Assembly: GCF_017888565.1 (NCBI RefSeq)
Contig: NZ_JAGHFX010000048.1
Span: forward strand, 1-56,928
Direction of reading: 5' to 3'
Length of the DNA: 56,928 nucleotides
Source of the DNA: Clostridium sp.
Lineage (GTDB): Bacteria; Bacillota; Clostridia; Clostridiales; Clostridiaceae
Shown in pieces: positions 31,608 through 40,524 of the stretch (its first letter is position 1; every line of letters starts with the position of its first letter). The position numbers and the translations under genes were made by a program. The notes under the pieces are model-generated. The model saw only the letters and a program-made list of their open reading frames with translations, searched no databases and was not told the origin of the DNA.

Positions 31608-32582
31608 ATGATAGTAAGACTTGGATATGTTGCTATTTCAAATGTATTAGGAAAAAAGATAACAAGCTCTAGTACCGTTACTTTTGCAAATTATAATAAA
31701 ATTATATCAGATAAAAAAAGATTAGAAAAACTAAAAACTGTGGCTTCATCAAATTTAAATGCATTGCAAGAATTATTAAAATATAATATAAAAAATAATA
31801 TACATTTTTATAGAATAACATCAGCTTTAATACCTTTGGTAACTCATCCTGAGGTTGGTTACTGGGGACATCGAGAAATACTAAAAAAGGATTTTGAATA
31901 TGTGGGAAAGCTTATAAGAGATTCTAATATGAGAGTTGATACTCACCCCGATGAATTTAATGTTATAAATAGTAACAATCCTAAAGTTGTTGAAAATACA
32001 TTAATAAATTTAATGAGGCAAGTAGAATGGTTTGAGGATATGAAATATAAAGAAGGAAAGATGGTAATTCATGTAGGTGGGGCAACTGGTGGAAAAGAAG
32101 TTGCAATGGGGAGATTTATTAAAAACTTTAATGAATTTCCTAAAGATCTAAGAACTAAATTAATTATAGAAAATGATGATAAAACATATACAGCTAAAGA
32201 AACTTTAAACTTATGTAAAATATTAAACATACCTATGGTTTTAGATATTCATCACCATAATTGTAATAATGAAGGGAATGATATAGTGAATATTTTAGGT
32301 GATATAATAAATACTTGGAGTAATGAAAGCTTACCACCTAAGATGCATTTTTCATCTCCTAGAGATACAACCTTATATGATAAAGTTGATAAGAAACATT
32401 CAGATTTTATAAATCCAAATGGCTTTATAAGTTTTTTAGAAACATTAAAACTATTTAATAGAGATATAGACATAATGTTAGAATGTAAAGAAAAGGATGT
32501 TGCTTTATTTAAGCTAGTCGCCGATATAAGAGAAATTAAACCTGAATATAAATGGATTGATGAAACTACTTTAAATATATAG
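31608..32582 (+). CDS. uvsE: UV damage endonuclease UvsE (UVDE)
   Basis: This 324-residue TIM-barrel endonuclease nicks DNA 5' of UV photoproducts and other lesions. Characteristic parts are the N-terminal RLGYVAISNVLGKK, YRITSALIPLVTHPE (about 64-78), DTHPDEFNVIN with metal-binding His/Asp/Glu (about 109-119), MVIHVGGATGGK, IENDDKTYTAKE, and VLDIHHHNCNNEG with metal His residues. AGGAG precedes the ATG. No LexA box is seen upstream, unlike the polymerase operon at 37180. Confidence 0.93.
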   Translation: MIVRLGYVAISNVLGKKITSSSTVTFANYNKIISDKKRLEKLKTVASSNLNALQELLKYNIKNNIHFYRITSALIPLVTHPEVGYWGHREILKKDFEYVGKLIRDSNMRVDTHPDEFNVINSNNPKVVENTLINLMRQVEWFEDMKYKEGKMVIHVGGATGGKEVAMGRFIKNFNEFPKDLRTKLIIENDDKTYTAKETLNLCKILNIPMVLDIHHHNCNNEGNDIVNILGDIINTWSNESLPPKMHFSSPRDTTLYDKVDKKHSDFINPNGFISFLETLKLFNRDIDIMLECKEKDVALFKLVADIREIKPEYKWIDETTLNI

Positions 32583-32720
32583 TTTATATTTTTATTATTA
32601 TATAAAGTTTCAATAAAAAAATTTATATTAAAAATAAAACATTTAATAGATAGAAGGGGTAGTGTTTTAATATCTTTAATATTTTTTACAATATTATTAA
32701 TATATTTTATTTGCAGAGTT

Positions 32721-32912
32721 ATGCAACAGGATATGGAAGATAAAAAACTAATGTTCATATCTATTTTTACTTTCTTAACAGGAATAAGTATTTCTTCTTT
32801 AGTTTCAAGTGCTAATGATAACTTTAGTTTTTATTCAAGATGTATAGCAGCTATATTTATCATTTATGGTTTTATTTCGGGAATACAGTTTTTAAGAAGA
32901 AAAGTTAAATAA
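32721..32912 (+). CDS. Small membrane protein, start uncertain
   Basis: This is an unrecognised protein of at least 63 residues with two hydrophobic stretches (about 10-28 and 40-57) and a basic end (RRKVK). The ATG at 32721 has no ribosome binding site. The same frame stays open upstream and encodes another hydrophobic run (SLIFFTILLIYFI). A good AGAAGGGG lies at 32652-32659, but no ATG, GTG or TTG follows it in frame. So the true start may be a rare codon or may have been lost by mutation. A strong terminator follows. Confidence 0.5.
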   Translation: MQQDMEDKKLMFISIFTFLTGISISSLVSSANDNFSFYSRCIAAIFIIYGFISGIQFLRRKVK

Positions 32913-32925
32913 ATTTCTATAATCA

Positions 32926-32975
32926 AAATAACTATGTAAAAATAATGAAGTAATTATTTTTACATAGTTATTTTA
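32926..32975. terminator. Strong hairpin terminator
   Basis: About 20 bases (aaaataactatgtaaaaata) pair with their complement around gaag. AT-rich sequence on both sides would let it work in either direction. The remaining gap to 33294 holds only the promoter region of the chemoreceptor. Confidence 0.75.
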
Positions 32976-33294
32976 ATATTTACATACAAAAATACAGTGA
33001 TTTTTTGACTAATGCGGAATTATAAATTTAAGTTTTGCAATATTAACAAAAAGATACAAGTAGAATGTATTTTTTTTGTACAGTTTCTTTTTTATCATAC
33101 GAATATTTATATAAGAGAAAATCAAAAGTATCTGAAACGTATTGAATAATAGTATTAAGATATATACATTTCTAGAATAATTATATTTTTTCTTTGATTT
33201 TATTTAAAGTGTTATTTAGATTAATGCAGATAAATATTAAATGTTATTTTAAATGAAATTATATACTAAAGATTTATAATAAGGAGGACTATCT

Positions 33295-35061
33295 ATGAAA
33301 AAGGTTAAGTACAAATTGATTATTGTTACAATGTTTATATCTCTAGTAACGGCTATTATTATAACTGCTACTATGACTTTTAAAAGCATTCAAACTAATA
33401 AAAAATTATTAGATGATCAAATTAAAAATTTAAATTATGATTATGATTCAAAAATTAAGGAACAAGTGGAAATTGCTATTTCCATGATAGATGTAATTAA
33501 TGAAAAAAGTAAAACAGGAGAACTTACAATTGAAGAAGCTAAAAAACAAAGTGCAGATTTATTAAGAAATTTGAAGTTTGGGAAAGATGGATACTTCTGG
33601 GCAGATACTGTTGAAGGAGTAAATGTTGTGTATTTAGGAAATGATACTGAAGGAAAGAATAGACTTAATGATAAAGATGCTAAAGGCAATTATATGATAA
33701 AAAATATAATTGAAAATGGGAAAAAAGATGAAGGTGGATATACTGAATATTGGTTCCCTAAAGTTGGAGAAATAGAATCATCTCCTAAAAGAAGCTATAG
33801 TAAGCTTTATAAACCATTTAACTGGGTAATAGGAACTGGAAATTACATAGATGATATGAAAAAGGTAATAAATGCTAGAGAGGCGATAGTAAAGCAAGAT
33901 TTAATAAATGGTATAGTTATTAATATATTTTTACTTATAGGATCATTAATAATATCAATAATCTTAGCTTTTACTTTAAGTAAGCAAATAACAAATCCAC
34001 TTATAAGAATAAAAGATTTTGCACTTAGATTATCTTCTTATGATTTTAGTAATTCAATTAATATTAAGAGTAAAGATGAATTTGGAGAAACTGCTAAAGC
34101 TTTAAATAAAGCACAGGAAAATGTAAGAGATTTAGTAAAATTAATAATTGAAGATTCTGAAGATATAGGAGCTTCCTCTGAAGAACTTTCAGCAACAGTA
34201 GAAGAATTATTTTCAAAAGTTGTTATAATTGATGAAGCTGTTGATACTATTGCTTCAGGAATACAGGAATCTGGAGCTGTAACAGAAGAAATAAGTGCAT
34301 CAATTGAAGAAGTTGATGCAAGTATAAATATATTATCTGCTAAATCTATGGACGGAAGTAATATATCAAATGCTGCAAAGAAAAGAGCTATAGAAGTAAA
34401 AGATAATAGTAAAAAAGCTATAGATGAAACAAGACAAGTATATATTCAAAAGAAAGAAAAAATGGAAAAGGCAATCGAAGATGGTAAGGTTGTAGAAAGT
34501 ATAAAAGTTATGGCAGATACCATAGGAGGTATAGCTGAACAAACTAATTTACTTGCATTAAATGCGGCTATTGAAGCAGCAAGGGCAGGAGAGCAAGGAA
34601 AAGGTTTTTCAGTTGTTGCAGATGAAGTAAGAAAACTAGCAGAACAGTCAGCTGAGGCTGTAAATAGTATTCAAGAAACAATTTTAAAAGTACAGTATGC
34701 ATTTAAAAGTAGTATTGAATCAGGGAATGATATATTAGAGTTTGTTAATACTAATGTAAATTTACAATTAGATGCTTATGGTGAGACTGGTAATAGGTAT
34801 CATGATGATTCAGAATTTGTAAGCCAGATGTCTGATGAAATTGCTGCTATGTCTGAAGAAATAACAGCGACAGTTGGACAAGTTAGCGAAGCTGTACAAA
34901 ATATGGCTGTATCTTCACAAGAATCTAGCGAAAAAGCAGAAGATATTAGAGCAAGTATGAGAGAAACAACAAAGGCAATTGAACAAGTTGCACAAACAGC
35001 TCAGAATCAAGCTGAACTTGCTCAAAAATTAAATGAAATGGTTCAAAAGTTTAATATATAA
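33295..35061 (+). CDS. Methyl-accepting chemotaxis protein with a Cache sensor
   Basis: This 588-residue transmembrane chemoreceptor has membrane segment 1 at about residues 8-28. The external sCache_2-type sensor spans about 35-195 ([38 protein letters not shown]). Segment 2 is at about 203-226, a HAMP domain at 227-280, and a long signalling coiled coil follows. Its tip, [20 protein letters not shown] at about 412-431, docks CheW and CheA. The sCache fold binds small organic acids in characterised cases. AGGAGG precedes the ATG, and a terminator follows at 35067, so the gene is monocistronic. Confidence 0.94.
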   Translation: MKKVKYKLIIVTMFISLVTAIIITATMTFKSIQTNKKLLDDQIKNLNYDYDSKIKEQVEIAISMIDVINEKSKTGELTIEEAKKQSADLLRNLKFGKDGYFWADTVEGVNVVYLGNDTEGKNRLNDKDAKGNYMIKNIIENGKKDEGGYTEYWFPKVGEIESSPKRSYSKLYKPFNWVIGTGNYIDDMKKVINAREAIVKQDLINGIVINIFLLIGSLIISIILAFTLSKQITNPLIRIKDFALRLSSYDFSNSINIKSKDEFGETAKALNKAQENVRDLVKLIIEDSEDIGASSEELSATVEELFSKVVIIDEAVDTIASGIQESGAVTEEISASIEEVDASINILSAKSMDGSNISNAAKKRAIEVKDNSKKAIDETRQVYIQKKEKMEKAIEDGKVVESIKVMADTIGGIAEQTNLLALNAAIEAARAGEQGKGFSVVADEVRKLAEQSAEAVNSIQETILKVQYAFKSSIESGNDILEFVNTNVNLQLDAYGETGNRYHDDSEFVSQMSDEIAAMSEEITATVGQVSEAVQNMAVSSQESSEKAEDIRASMRETTKAIEQVAQTAQNQAELAQKLNEMVQKFNI

Positions 35062-35066
35062 ATAAT

Positions 35067-35111
35067 AAAATGAACTAGCTTAAAAATAAGTAGGCTAGTT
35101 CATTATTTTTA
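35067..35111 (+). terminator. Terminator after the chemoreceptor gene
   Basis: aaatgaactagc pairs with gctagttcatt, followed by attttta. Confidence 0.75.
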
Positions 35112-35316
35112 TAAAATATATAAAAAATATATTGCGCACTCTATTTACATAATATAGGAATAATGTAAAATATAAGTATGGGAGCTTAGTAGTTTTATTT
35201 ATTTTGGAGGTGATATTATATAAAATCTTATAGGCCATATCTAAAAGATAAATATTACATCGTGATAGACAGAAGATAAATAATTTTAAATGGTATATAT
35301 AAGGGGAAGGGATAAT

Positions 35317-36864
35317 ATGTATAAAAATTTCAAAAAAATCTTATCACTGTTTATTGCTACACTAATAATAATGACTATTACGCCAAGTTCAAAATTTAAA
35401 GCTGACACCAACATAGCTGGTAATGGAAGATTACTTGTTGGATATTGGCATAACTTTGATAATGGAGCTGGAATTGTTAAAATAAGAGATGTAGATCCAG
35501 CGTGGGATGTAATAAATGTTTCATTTGGCGAAACTTATACAGATAGAGCAGTAGTAGAGCTACATCCAGTTTATGATGAAAAGGAATTCATAGCTGATAT
35601 CGATTATGTACAAAGCAAAGGTAAGAAGGTAGTCTTATCTTTAGGTGGTGCAGAAGGTACAATTCAAGTTCCAACAGATGCAGCAAGAGAAAAGTTTATG
35701 ACATCACTTACAGGTTTAATAGACAAGTATGGATTTGATGGAATAGATATTGATCTTGAAGGTGGAAGTGGAATGATACTTCAACCTGGGGATACAGATC
35801 TTAAAAATCCTACTACACCTCAAATAGTTAATTTCATTAAGATTATTAAAGATTTAGTTAAAAAATACGGAGACAATTTCATTATAAGTATGGCCCCAGA
35901 ATTATCATATGTTCAAGGTGGTAATACTGGTTATGCAACTAACTGGGGAGCATATCTTCCGCTTATAGATGCAGTAAGAAATGAACTTGATTATTTACAA
36001 GTTCAACATTATAACTGTGGGGGAAATATGGCTCTTGATGGAGTTACCTATAATCAAGGAACAGCGGATTTTCAAGTTGCTATGGTAGAGATGTTATTAC
36101 AAGGATTCCAAACAAGAGCATCAAAAAATAGCTTCTTTGCTCCATTAAAACAAGAGCAAGTAGTAATTGGTGTTCCAGCTTCACAAAAAGGAACATTAAA
36201 TCCAAATTCAGGTTATATTCCACCAACAGAAATGCTTAAAGCTTTAAATTATTTAATAAAAGGACAATCCTATGGCGGCTCTTATAAAATGATTGGGGAA
36301 AAATATCCTAATTTAAGAGGTATAATGGCTTGGTCAATAAATTGGGATAACGTAAACAATAAAGAATTTGTTAAGAGCTATAGACCATTTTTTGATTCAT
36401 TATCTGAAGTAGTTCCGGAAAAACCATCACTAAAAGCAGCATCAGTTAAAGCTTCAACGGTTTCTAATAAAGGTTACTCATTAACTATTGATGTACCAGC
36501 TTATAATACTGCAACATCATATGAGCTGTTTGAAAATGGAAAAGCTATAGCAACAGGTACATTAACATCAGGATTAACATCTGCTCAAACAATTAAAAAG
36601 GATTTTACGAATAAGGCTTATGGGAGCTATACTTACTCAGTAATAGTTAAAGATGCATCTGGTGTAGCTTTAACTTCAGCAAATTGTGTAGTAGAAGTTA
36701 AAGAAGTTGAAGTGCCATCAGTACAAGAATGGCAATCAGGAATTAGCTATAAATTAGGAGACAAGGTAACTTATCAAGGTAAAACTTATGAATGTATATA
36801 TGCTCATACATCACATATGGGATGGATACCAGGAACAGTTCCTACTTTATGGAAACAATTGTAA
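35317..36864 (+). CDS. Secreted GH18 chitinase with CBM5/12
   Basis: This 515-residue secreted endo-chitinase has a signal peptide of about 29 residues (basic start, then LSLFIATLIIMTI). The GH18 barrel follows, with the catalytic motif DGIDIDLE at 141-148 (Glu148 is the acid) and SMAPELSYVQ, QVQHYN-type and MAWSINWD segments. A fibronectin-III-like region (about 378-460) links to a C-terminal chitin-binding domain (WQSGISYKLGDKVTYQGKTY, about 472-491, ending in LWKQL). ATG 35317 has AAGGGGAAGGG just upstream; the longer frame from 35290 places that site inside the gene. It could act on dietary chitin or on host N-glycans and mucin. Confidence 0.93.
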   Translation: MYKNFKKILSLFIATLIIMTITPSSKFKADTNIAGNGRLLVGYWHNFDNGAGIVKIRDVDPAWDVINVSFGETYTDRAVVELHPVYDEKEFIADIDYVQSKGKKVVLSLGGAEGTIQVPTDAAREKFMTSLTGLIDKYGFDGIDIDLEGGSGMILQPGDTDLKNPTTPQIVNFIKIIKDLVKKYGDNFIISMAPELSYVQGGNTGYATNWGAYLPLIDAVRNELDYLQVQHYNCGGNMALDGVTYNQGTADFQVAMVEMLLQGFQTRASKNSFFAPLKQEQVVIGVPASQKGTLNPNSGYIPPTEMLKALNYLIKGQSYGGSYKMIGEKYPNLRGIMAWSINWDNVNNKEFVKSYRPFFDSLSEVVPEKPSLKAASVKASTVSNKGYSLTIDVPAYNTATSYELFENGKAIATGTLTSGLTSAQTIKKDFTNKAYGSYTYSVIVKDASGVALTSANCVVEVKEVEVPSVQEWQSGISYKLGDKVTYQGKTYECIYAHTSHMGWIPGTVPTLWKQL

Positions 36865-36907
36865 AGCTGTAAAAATAATAAAAAATATATAAATAGAATT
36901 CTATATA

Positions 36908-36950
36908 AAGTAGCTAATTATAATATTATAGTTAGCTACTTTTTTATTAT
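36908..36950 (+). terminator. Terminator after the chitinase gene
   Basis: aagtagctaa pairs with ttagctactt, followed by ttttta. Confidence 0.75.
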
Positions 36951-37128
36951 GTAAGTTTTTACATTAATTTAATTAATATGATTACAATATAAATAGATAT
37001 ATATTATATATTTTTATATTCTAAAAAATTTTAATAAGAAGTATGCTTAATAAGCAAAGTTCTTATTTTAGCATATTTATAAGTATTTTTGCACAACAAA
37101 AAGACATAATATATTTATCTTTACAAAA

Positions 37129-37140
37129 GAACGTATGTTC
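37129..37140. promoter_or_regulatory. LexA (DinR) box
   Basis: GAACGTATGTTC is a perfect match to the Firmicutes SOS box GAACN4GTTC. It lies 40 bases before the small gene at 37180 and predicts damage induction of that gene and of DNA polymerase IV. Confidence 0.85.
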
Positions 37141-37179
37141 GATATAATTAATTTAAGAATTTCCAGAGGAGGGATATAC

Positions 37180-37437
37180 TTGAAGGTTATAGCTAAACCA
37201 ATACAAATGATAGCCTGGTTTAACAAGGATGGATCTATTAATCCAATTAAATTCAAAATAGATGAAGAAGAAAGTAAGGTAATTAAGATAGATAAGATTT
37301 TAAAAAGAGATAAAGAGAAGTTAGCAGGAAATGTAATGGAAAAGTTTGTGTGTAGTAGCTGTATAGATGGTATAGAAAAGATATTTGAAATTAAATATGA
37401 TGTAACAAAGTATAAATGGATTTTATTTAAGTATTAG
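37180..37437 (+). CDS. Small SOS-linked protein upstream of DNA polymerase IV
   Basis: This 85-residue protein, which I cannot name, starts at TTG 37180, chosen because AGGAGGG lies 5 bases upstream. The product begins MKVIAKPIQMIAWFNKDGSI and ends in KYKWILFKY. It is strand-rich, with Cys in a CSSC motif near residue 57. It sits between a perfect LexA box and dinB, 17 bases before the latter. This is the position that YolD-like proteins take before UvrX-type polymerases in Bacillus, though the sequence does not resemble YolD. It may be a cofactor or regulator of the polymerase. Confidence 0.75.
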   Translation: MKVIAKPIQMIAWFNKDGSINPIKFKIDEEESKVIKIDKILKRDKEKLAGNVMEKFVCSSCIDGIEKIFEIKYDVTKYKWILFKY

Positions 37438-37454
37438 AAAGGTAGTGTACTTTT

Positions 37455-38702
37455 GTGGAGGAAAGAATTATTTTTCATATAGATGTTAATTCAGCTTATC
37501 TTTCTTGGACAGCAGTAAAAATGTTACAACTAGGAGAAACTACAGAAGATATTAGAGAAATTCCTTCAATAGTAGGTGGAAATACTGATGAAAGACATGG
37601 AATTGTATTAGCTAAGTCTATTCCAGCAAAAAAATATAATATTAAAACAGGTGAACCAGTTGTAGATGCATTGAAGAAATGTCCGGATTTAAAAATATTT
37701 AAACCTAATTATAGATTATTTATGGATTGTAGTAATGCTATGTATAATTTGCTTTATGAATATTCACCTAAGATTCAAAGATACTCTGTAGATGAAGTAT
37801 TTATGGATATGAGCCATTTTAAAGAGAATTATATGGAAAAATCAATTGAAATACAAAATAGAATAAGAAGTGAACTTGGATTTAATGTTAATGTAGGCAT
37901 AAGTACTAATAAATTACTTGCAAAAATGGCTAGTGATCTTGAACCTAAAAATGCTATTCATACATTATTTAAAGAAGAAATTCAAAATAAAATGTGGCCT
38001 TTAACTGTAGATAATCTATTTATGGTTGGAAGATCTACAAAAAACAAATTAGATAAACTAAATATTAATACTATAGGCGAACTTGCAAATTTTGATATAG
38101 GTATTCTTGAAGGCATTTTTAAAAGCCACGGGAAGGTTATTCATAATTATGCAAATGGAATAGAAGAATCATCAGTTAGAAAATATAACTATGTAAATGT
38201 TAAAGGAATAGGCAATTCTACTACCATAGCTTGGGATTTAACTTCTAAAGATGAAGCTTTGAAAATAATATTATCACTTACTGAATCAGTTTGTGTAAGA
38301 TTAAGGAATAATAATAGCTTATGCAGGGTAATTTCAATATCTATAAAAGGTTTTAACTTTGAAAGATATATTCATCAAAGGACATTATCAAATTATACAG
38401 ATTGTACTGAAGAAATATATAAAGAAATGGTAAAAGCATTTAATGAAGCATGGAAAGGAGAACCAATAAGGCAACTAGGAGTAAGAGTTTCAAACCTTTG
38501 CAATAATGAGTTTTTCCAAAGTTCTTTATTTGATAGCAAAAAGTTAGAAAAACAAAGAGCCTTAGATAAAACAATAGATTCTATTAGAGAACGATATGGA
38601 AATTATTCAGTCATTAGATCAACATTTCTTCATTCTGGTATAAAAGCTATAAATGGTGGGAATGGAGAAGATGATTACCCTATGATGGGAAGTATATTAT
38701 AG
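37455..38702 (+). CDS. dinB: DNA polymerase IV (Y-family, DinB/UmuC)
   Basis: This 415-residue translesion polymerase has catalytic acidic residues in FHIDVNSAYLSW (about 7-18) and YSVDEVFMDMS (about 113-123). A GISTNKLLAKMASDLEPKNA motif follows at about 157-176, then helix-hairpin-helix thumb residues (TIGELANFDIG) and a little-finger domain. The GTG start at 37455 is the best available, with AAAGG 11 bases upstream. A GGAGG just after the GTG could alternatively serve an unusual ATT start. The gene is under the LexA box at 37129 with the small protein as first gene. The DVNSAYLSW form is common in clostridial and some phage-linked members. Confidence 0.92.
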   Translation: MEERIIFHIDVNSAYLSWTAVKMLQLGETTEDIREIPSIVGGNTDERHGIVLAKSIPAKKYNIKTGEPVVDALKKCPDLKIFKPNYRLFMDCSNAMYNLLYEYSPKIQRYSVDEVFMDMSHFKENYMEKSIEIQNRIRSELGFNVNVGISTNKLLAKMASDLEPKNAIHTLFKEEIQNKMWPLTVDNLFMVGRSTKNKLDKLNINTIGELANFDIGILEGIFKSHGKVIHNYANGIEESSVRKYNYVNVKGIGNSTTIAWDLTSKDEALKIILSLTESVCVRLRNNNSLCRVISISIKGFNFERYIHQRTLSNYTDCTEEIYKEMVKAFNEAWKGEPIRQLGVRVSNLCNNEFFQSSLFDSKKLEKQRALDKTIDSIRERYGNYSVIRSTFLHSGIKAINGGNGEDDYPMMGSIL

Positions 38703-38748
38703 CAATATATAGTTGACAATGAACAATGGGTAATTATGATGATAGATT

Positions 38749-38786
38749 AAAAATCTTAACAATGTTTTTAGTTGTTAAGATTTTTT
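38749..38786 (+). terminator. Terminator after DNA polymerase IV
   Basis: aaaaatcttaac pairs with gttaagattttt and ends in a T run. Confidence 0.8.
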
Positions 38787-38822
38787 GCTTATAATGGTAG
38801 CAAAGTTTGTGTTTAATCATAA

Positions 38823-38908
38823 CATATAGATATATATCTATATGATTGCTTTTTAAATCTCGATAAAACACTTGCAAATTGACAAACTATAGATAATTAT
38901 CTATAGTT
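38823..38908. promoter_or_regulatory. Paired palindromic operators of the ArsR unit
   Basis: CATATAGATATATATCTATATG (38823-38844) and a 24-base palindrome centred on GATAATTATC (38885-38908) both carry ATAGAT/ATCTAT arms. They flank a possible -35 (TTGCAA/TTGACA near 38872-38884). This fits repression by the ArsR dimer encoded next. Confidence 0.65.
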
Positions 38909-38943
38909 ATATATAAACAATAATCTATGTAAGGTGGTGCTGT

Positions 38944-39270
38944 ATGAATAATGATTATGAAACAAATGCTAAAATATTTAAAGCATTAGGAGATCCTAAT
39001 AGGCTAAAAATATTAGATATTTTATCTTGTGGAGAAAAATGTGCTTGCGATTTGTTAGAAAGCTTTGATTTTACTCAACCTACATTATCACATCATATAA
39101 AGGTTTTAACTGAATGTGGATTAGTATTATCTAGAAAAGATGGAATATGGAATTATTATAAATTACATATAACCAATGCTAACAGATTAATCTTAAATTT
39201 AATGAATATTATTACTGATACAGAAGAATGTATTTGTAAGCCAAATGATTGCGTATGTAAAAATAATTAA
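38944..39270 (+). CDS. arsR: ArsR/SmtB-family metal-responsive repressor
   Basis: This 108-residue winged-helix repressor has the metal-sensing motif ...EKCACDLLESF (Cys pair at about 32 and 34). The recognition helix TQPTLSHHIKVLTECGLV and wing SRKDGIWNYYKL follow. The CxC motif in the DNA-binding helix is typical of arsenite sensors. The C-terminus adds five more Cys (ECICKPNDCVCKNN), which may give a second metal site. AAGGTGG precedes the ATG. It leads a unit with the arsenate reductase 140 bases downstream. Confidence 0.9.
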   Translation: MNNDYETNAKIFKALGDPNRLKILDILSCGEKCACDLLESFDFTQPTLSHHIKVLTECGLVLSRKDGIWNYYKLHITNANRLILNLMNIITDTEECICKPNDCVCKNN

Positions 39271-39412
39271 AAATTTATAGTAGTATGTAATTAAATAGAT
39301 AAATGGATTTGATGAAATGTTAAATAGGAATTTTGCATTAATTGAATGGAAGGCAGAAGAAGTAAAAGGCGATAGACTATTAGAAATAATTAGATAGAAG
39401 GAGAAACTAAAA

Positions 39413-39817
39413 ATGAAAAAGAAGGTAGCATTTATATGTGTTCATAACTCTTGTAGATCACAAATGGCGGAAGCATTAGGAAAATTATTTGGAAGTGAAG
39501 TTTTTGAAAGTTATTCAGCTGGAACTGAAACTAAACCCAAAATTAATCAAGATGCAGTAAGAATAATTAAGGACTTATATAATGTTGATATGAATGAAAC
39601 TCAAAAATCTAAATTACTTATTGATATACCAGATATAGATATTGCAATAAAGATGGGGTGCAACGTTGTATGTCCTACTATATCAGCTAGCCATATAGAG
39701 GATTGGGGATTAGAAGATCCAACTGGTAAATCAGATGAAGAATTTATTAAAGTAGCAAAAATTATAGAAGAAAAAATAAAGGGTTTAGCCAATAGAATTA
39801 AAAATAATGAGATATAG
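39413..39817 (+). CDS. arsC: Arsenate reductase, thioredoxin-type (LMW-phosphatase fold)
   Basis: This 134-residue reductase turns arsenate into arsenite. The phosphate loop is CVHNSCR with nucleophile Cys9 and Arg15. The second and third redox Cys are in MGCNVVCP (Cys83 and Cys87), spaced closer than in staphylococcal ArsC. An EDWGLEDPTGKSDEEF motif with the catalytic Asp follows. No arsenite exporter (ArsB or Acr3) is in the window, so export must depend on a gene elsewhere. In the gap 39271-39412 a 26-codon frame from 39317 (IEWKAEEVKGDRLLEIIR end) may be a gene remnant. Confidence 0.92.
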   Translation: MKKKVAFICVHNSCRSQMAEALGKLFGSEVFESYSAGTETKPKINQDAVRIIKDLYNVDMNETQKSKLLIDIPDIDIAIKMGCNVVCPTISASHIEDWGLEDPTGKSDEEFIKVAKIIEEKIKGLANRIKNNEI

Positions 39818-39880
39818 GATGTAAATATGTGGGAAGAATACTATTGAAGAATTAATAATAGAAAGGAGGTTGTATATTTT

Positions 39881-40078
39881 ATGAAATGGGAATATAAAGT
39901 TGTTCAAATAGGCTCAATGAAAGGGATTGGAAATTCAGAGAAATTACAAAAAGAACTTAATGATTATGGAAATTTAGGCTGGGAGCTAGTTGGAGTTTTA
40001 ACGAAGCCACATGAAGGCGTAGGATGGATTCCAAAACCTGATGATGGTTCAGTAATATTTAAAAGAGAAATTGTCTAA
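39881..40078 (+). CDS. DUF4177 family protein
   Basis: This 65-residue protein shows the family pattern MKWEYKVVQ...LNDYGNLGWELVGVL and a final strand VIFKREIV. It is a small alpha-beta fold of unknown function. AAAGGAGGT precedes the ATG. It lies 63 bases after arsC in the same direction, without a clear terminator between them, so it could share that transcript. Confidence 0.85.
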   Translation: MKWEYKVVQIGSMKGIGNSEKLQKELNDYGNLGWELVGVLTKPHEGVGWIPKPDDGSVIFKREIV

Positions 40079-40174
40079 TTATAAGAAGATAAAAAATTAT
40101 TAATTATTATTAATTTGTTTAATAAAATATAGAATTATGTAATAAAGATGAGTGTATGGTTTTAAATATAAAAA

Positions 40175-40304
40175 TAGCCAGTATAGAATTAATTAATGGT
40201 CTGCTAAAACACATAAATTAAATTTTATATACTAGCCAAATTTATTATATAATATATAGAGGAATAGAGTAAAGTATTATCTTTACTCTATTCCTCTATA
40301 TATT
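40175..40304. other. Two adjacent long hairpins in a 446-base gap
   Basis: The first is an imperfect hairpin, with the tagccagtatagaattaatt arm near 40175 and its partner ending at 40237. The second is a perfect 24-bp inverted repeat: the arm ending gaggaatagagtaaag (40251-40274), loop TATTAT, and its exact complement to 40304. No T run follows the second. Candidates are a small RNA, a miniature mobile element or a processed terminator. No ORF is present between 40079 and 40524. Confidence 0.5.
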
Positions 40305-40524
40305 ATAATCAATAAAAGTAATATACTAATTATTCGATAGTATTTAATCATTAATACAGATACTTAATAAATTATTGAGCTTGACTTAATTTTTTAGTTA
40401 AGATATTATGTTAGTTTTTAAATTTATATAAATATATTTTAGGATAGAACACCTTTTTTATATAAATAAGTATATAATAAATTCGATGAACTTTATAAAG
40501 AGTTACTAGAAGGGATGACGATAT

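Noticed and set aside
35206..35214. Perfect ribosome-binding-site sequence GGAGGTGAT upstream of the chitinase gene
   Set aside because: It is followed by stop codons and no start codon in range. The chitinase has its own site at 35301-35311, so this may be only a vestige.
39317..39397. 26-codon frame between arsR and arsC
   Set aside because: It lacks a convincing ribosome binding site and family match. It was mentioned only as a possible remnant.
40175..40304. CRISPR array from the repeated hairpins
   Set aside because: The two hairpins have different sequences, there is no regular spacing, and no cas gene is in the window.
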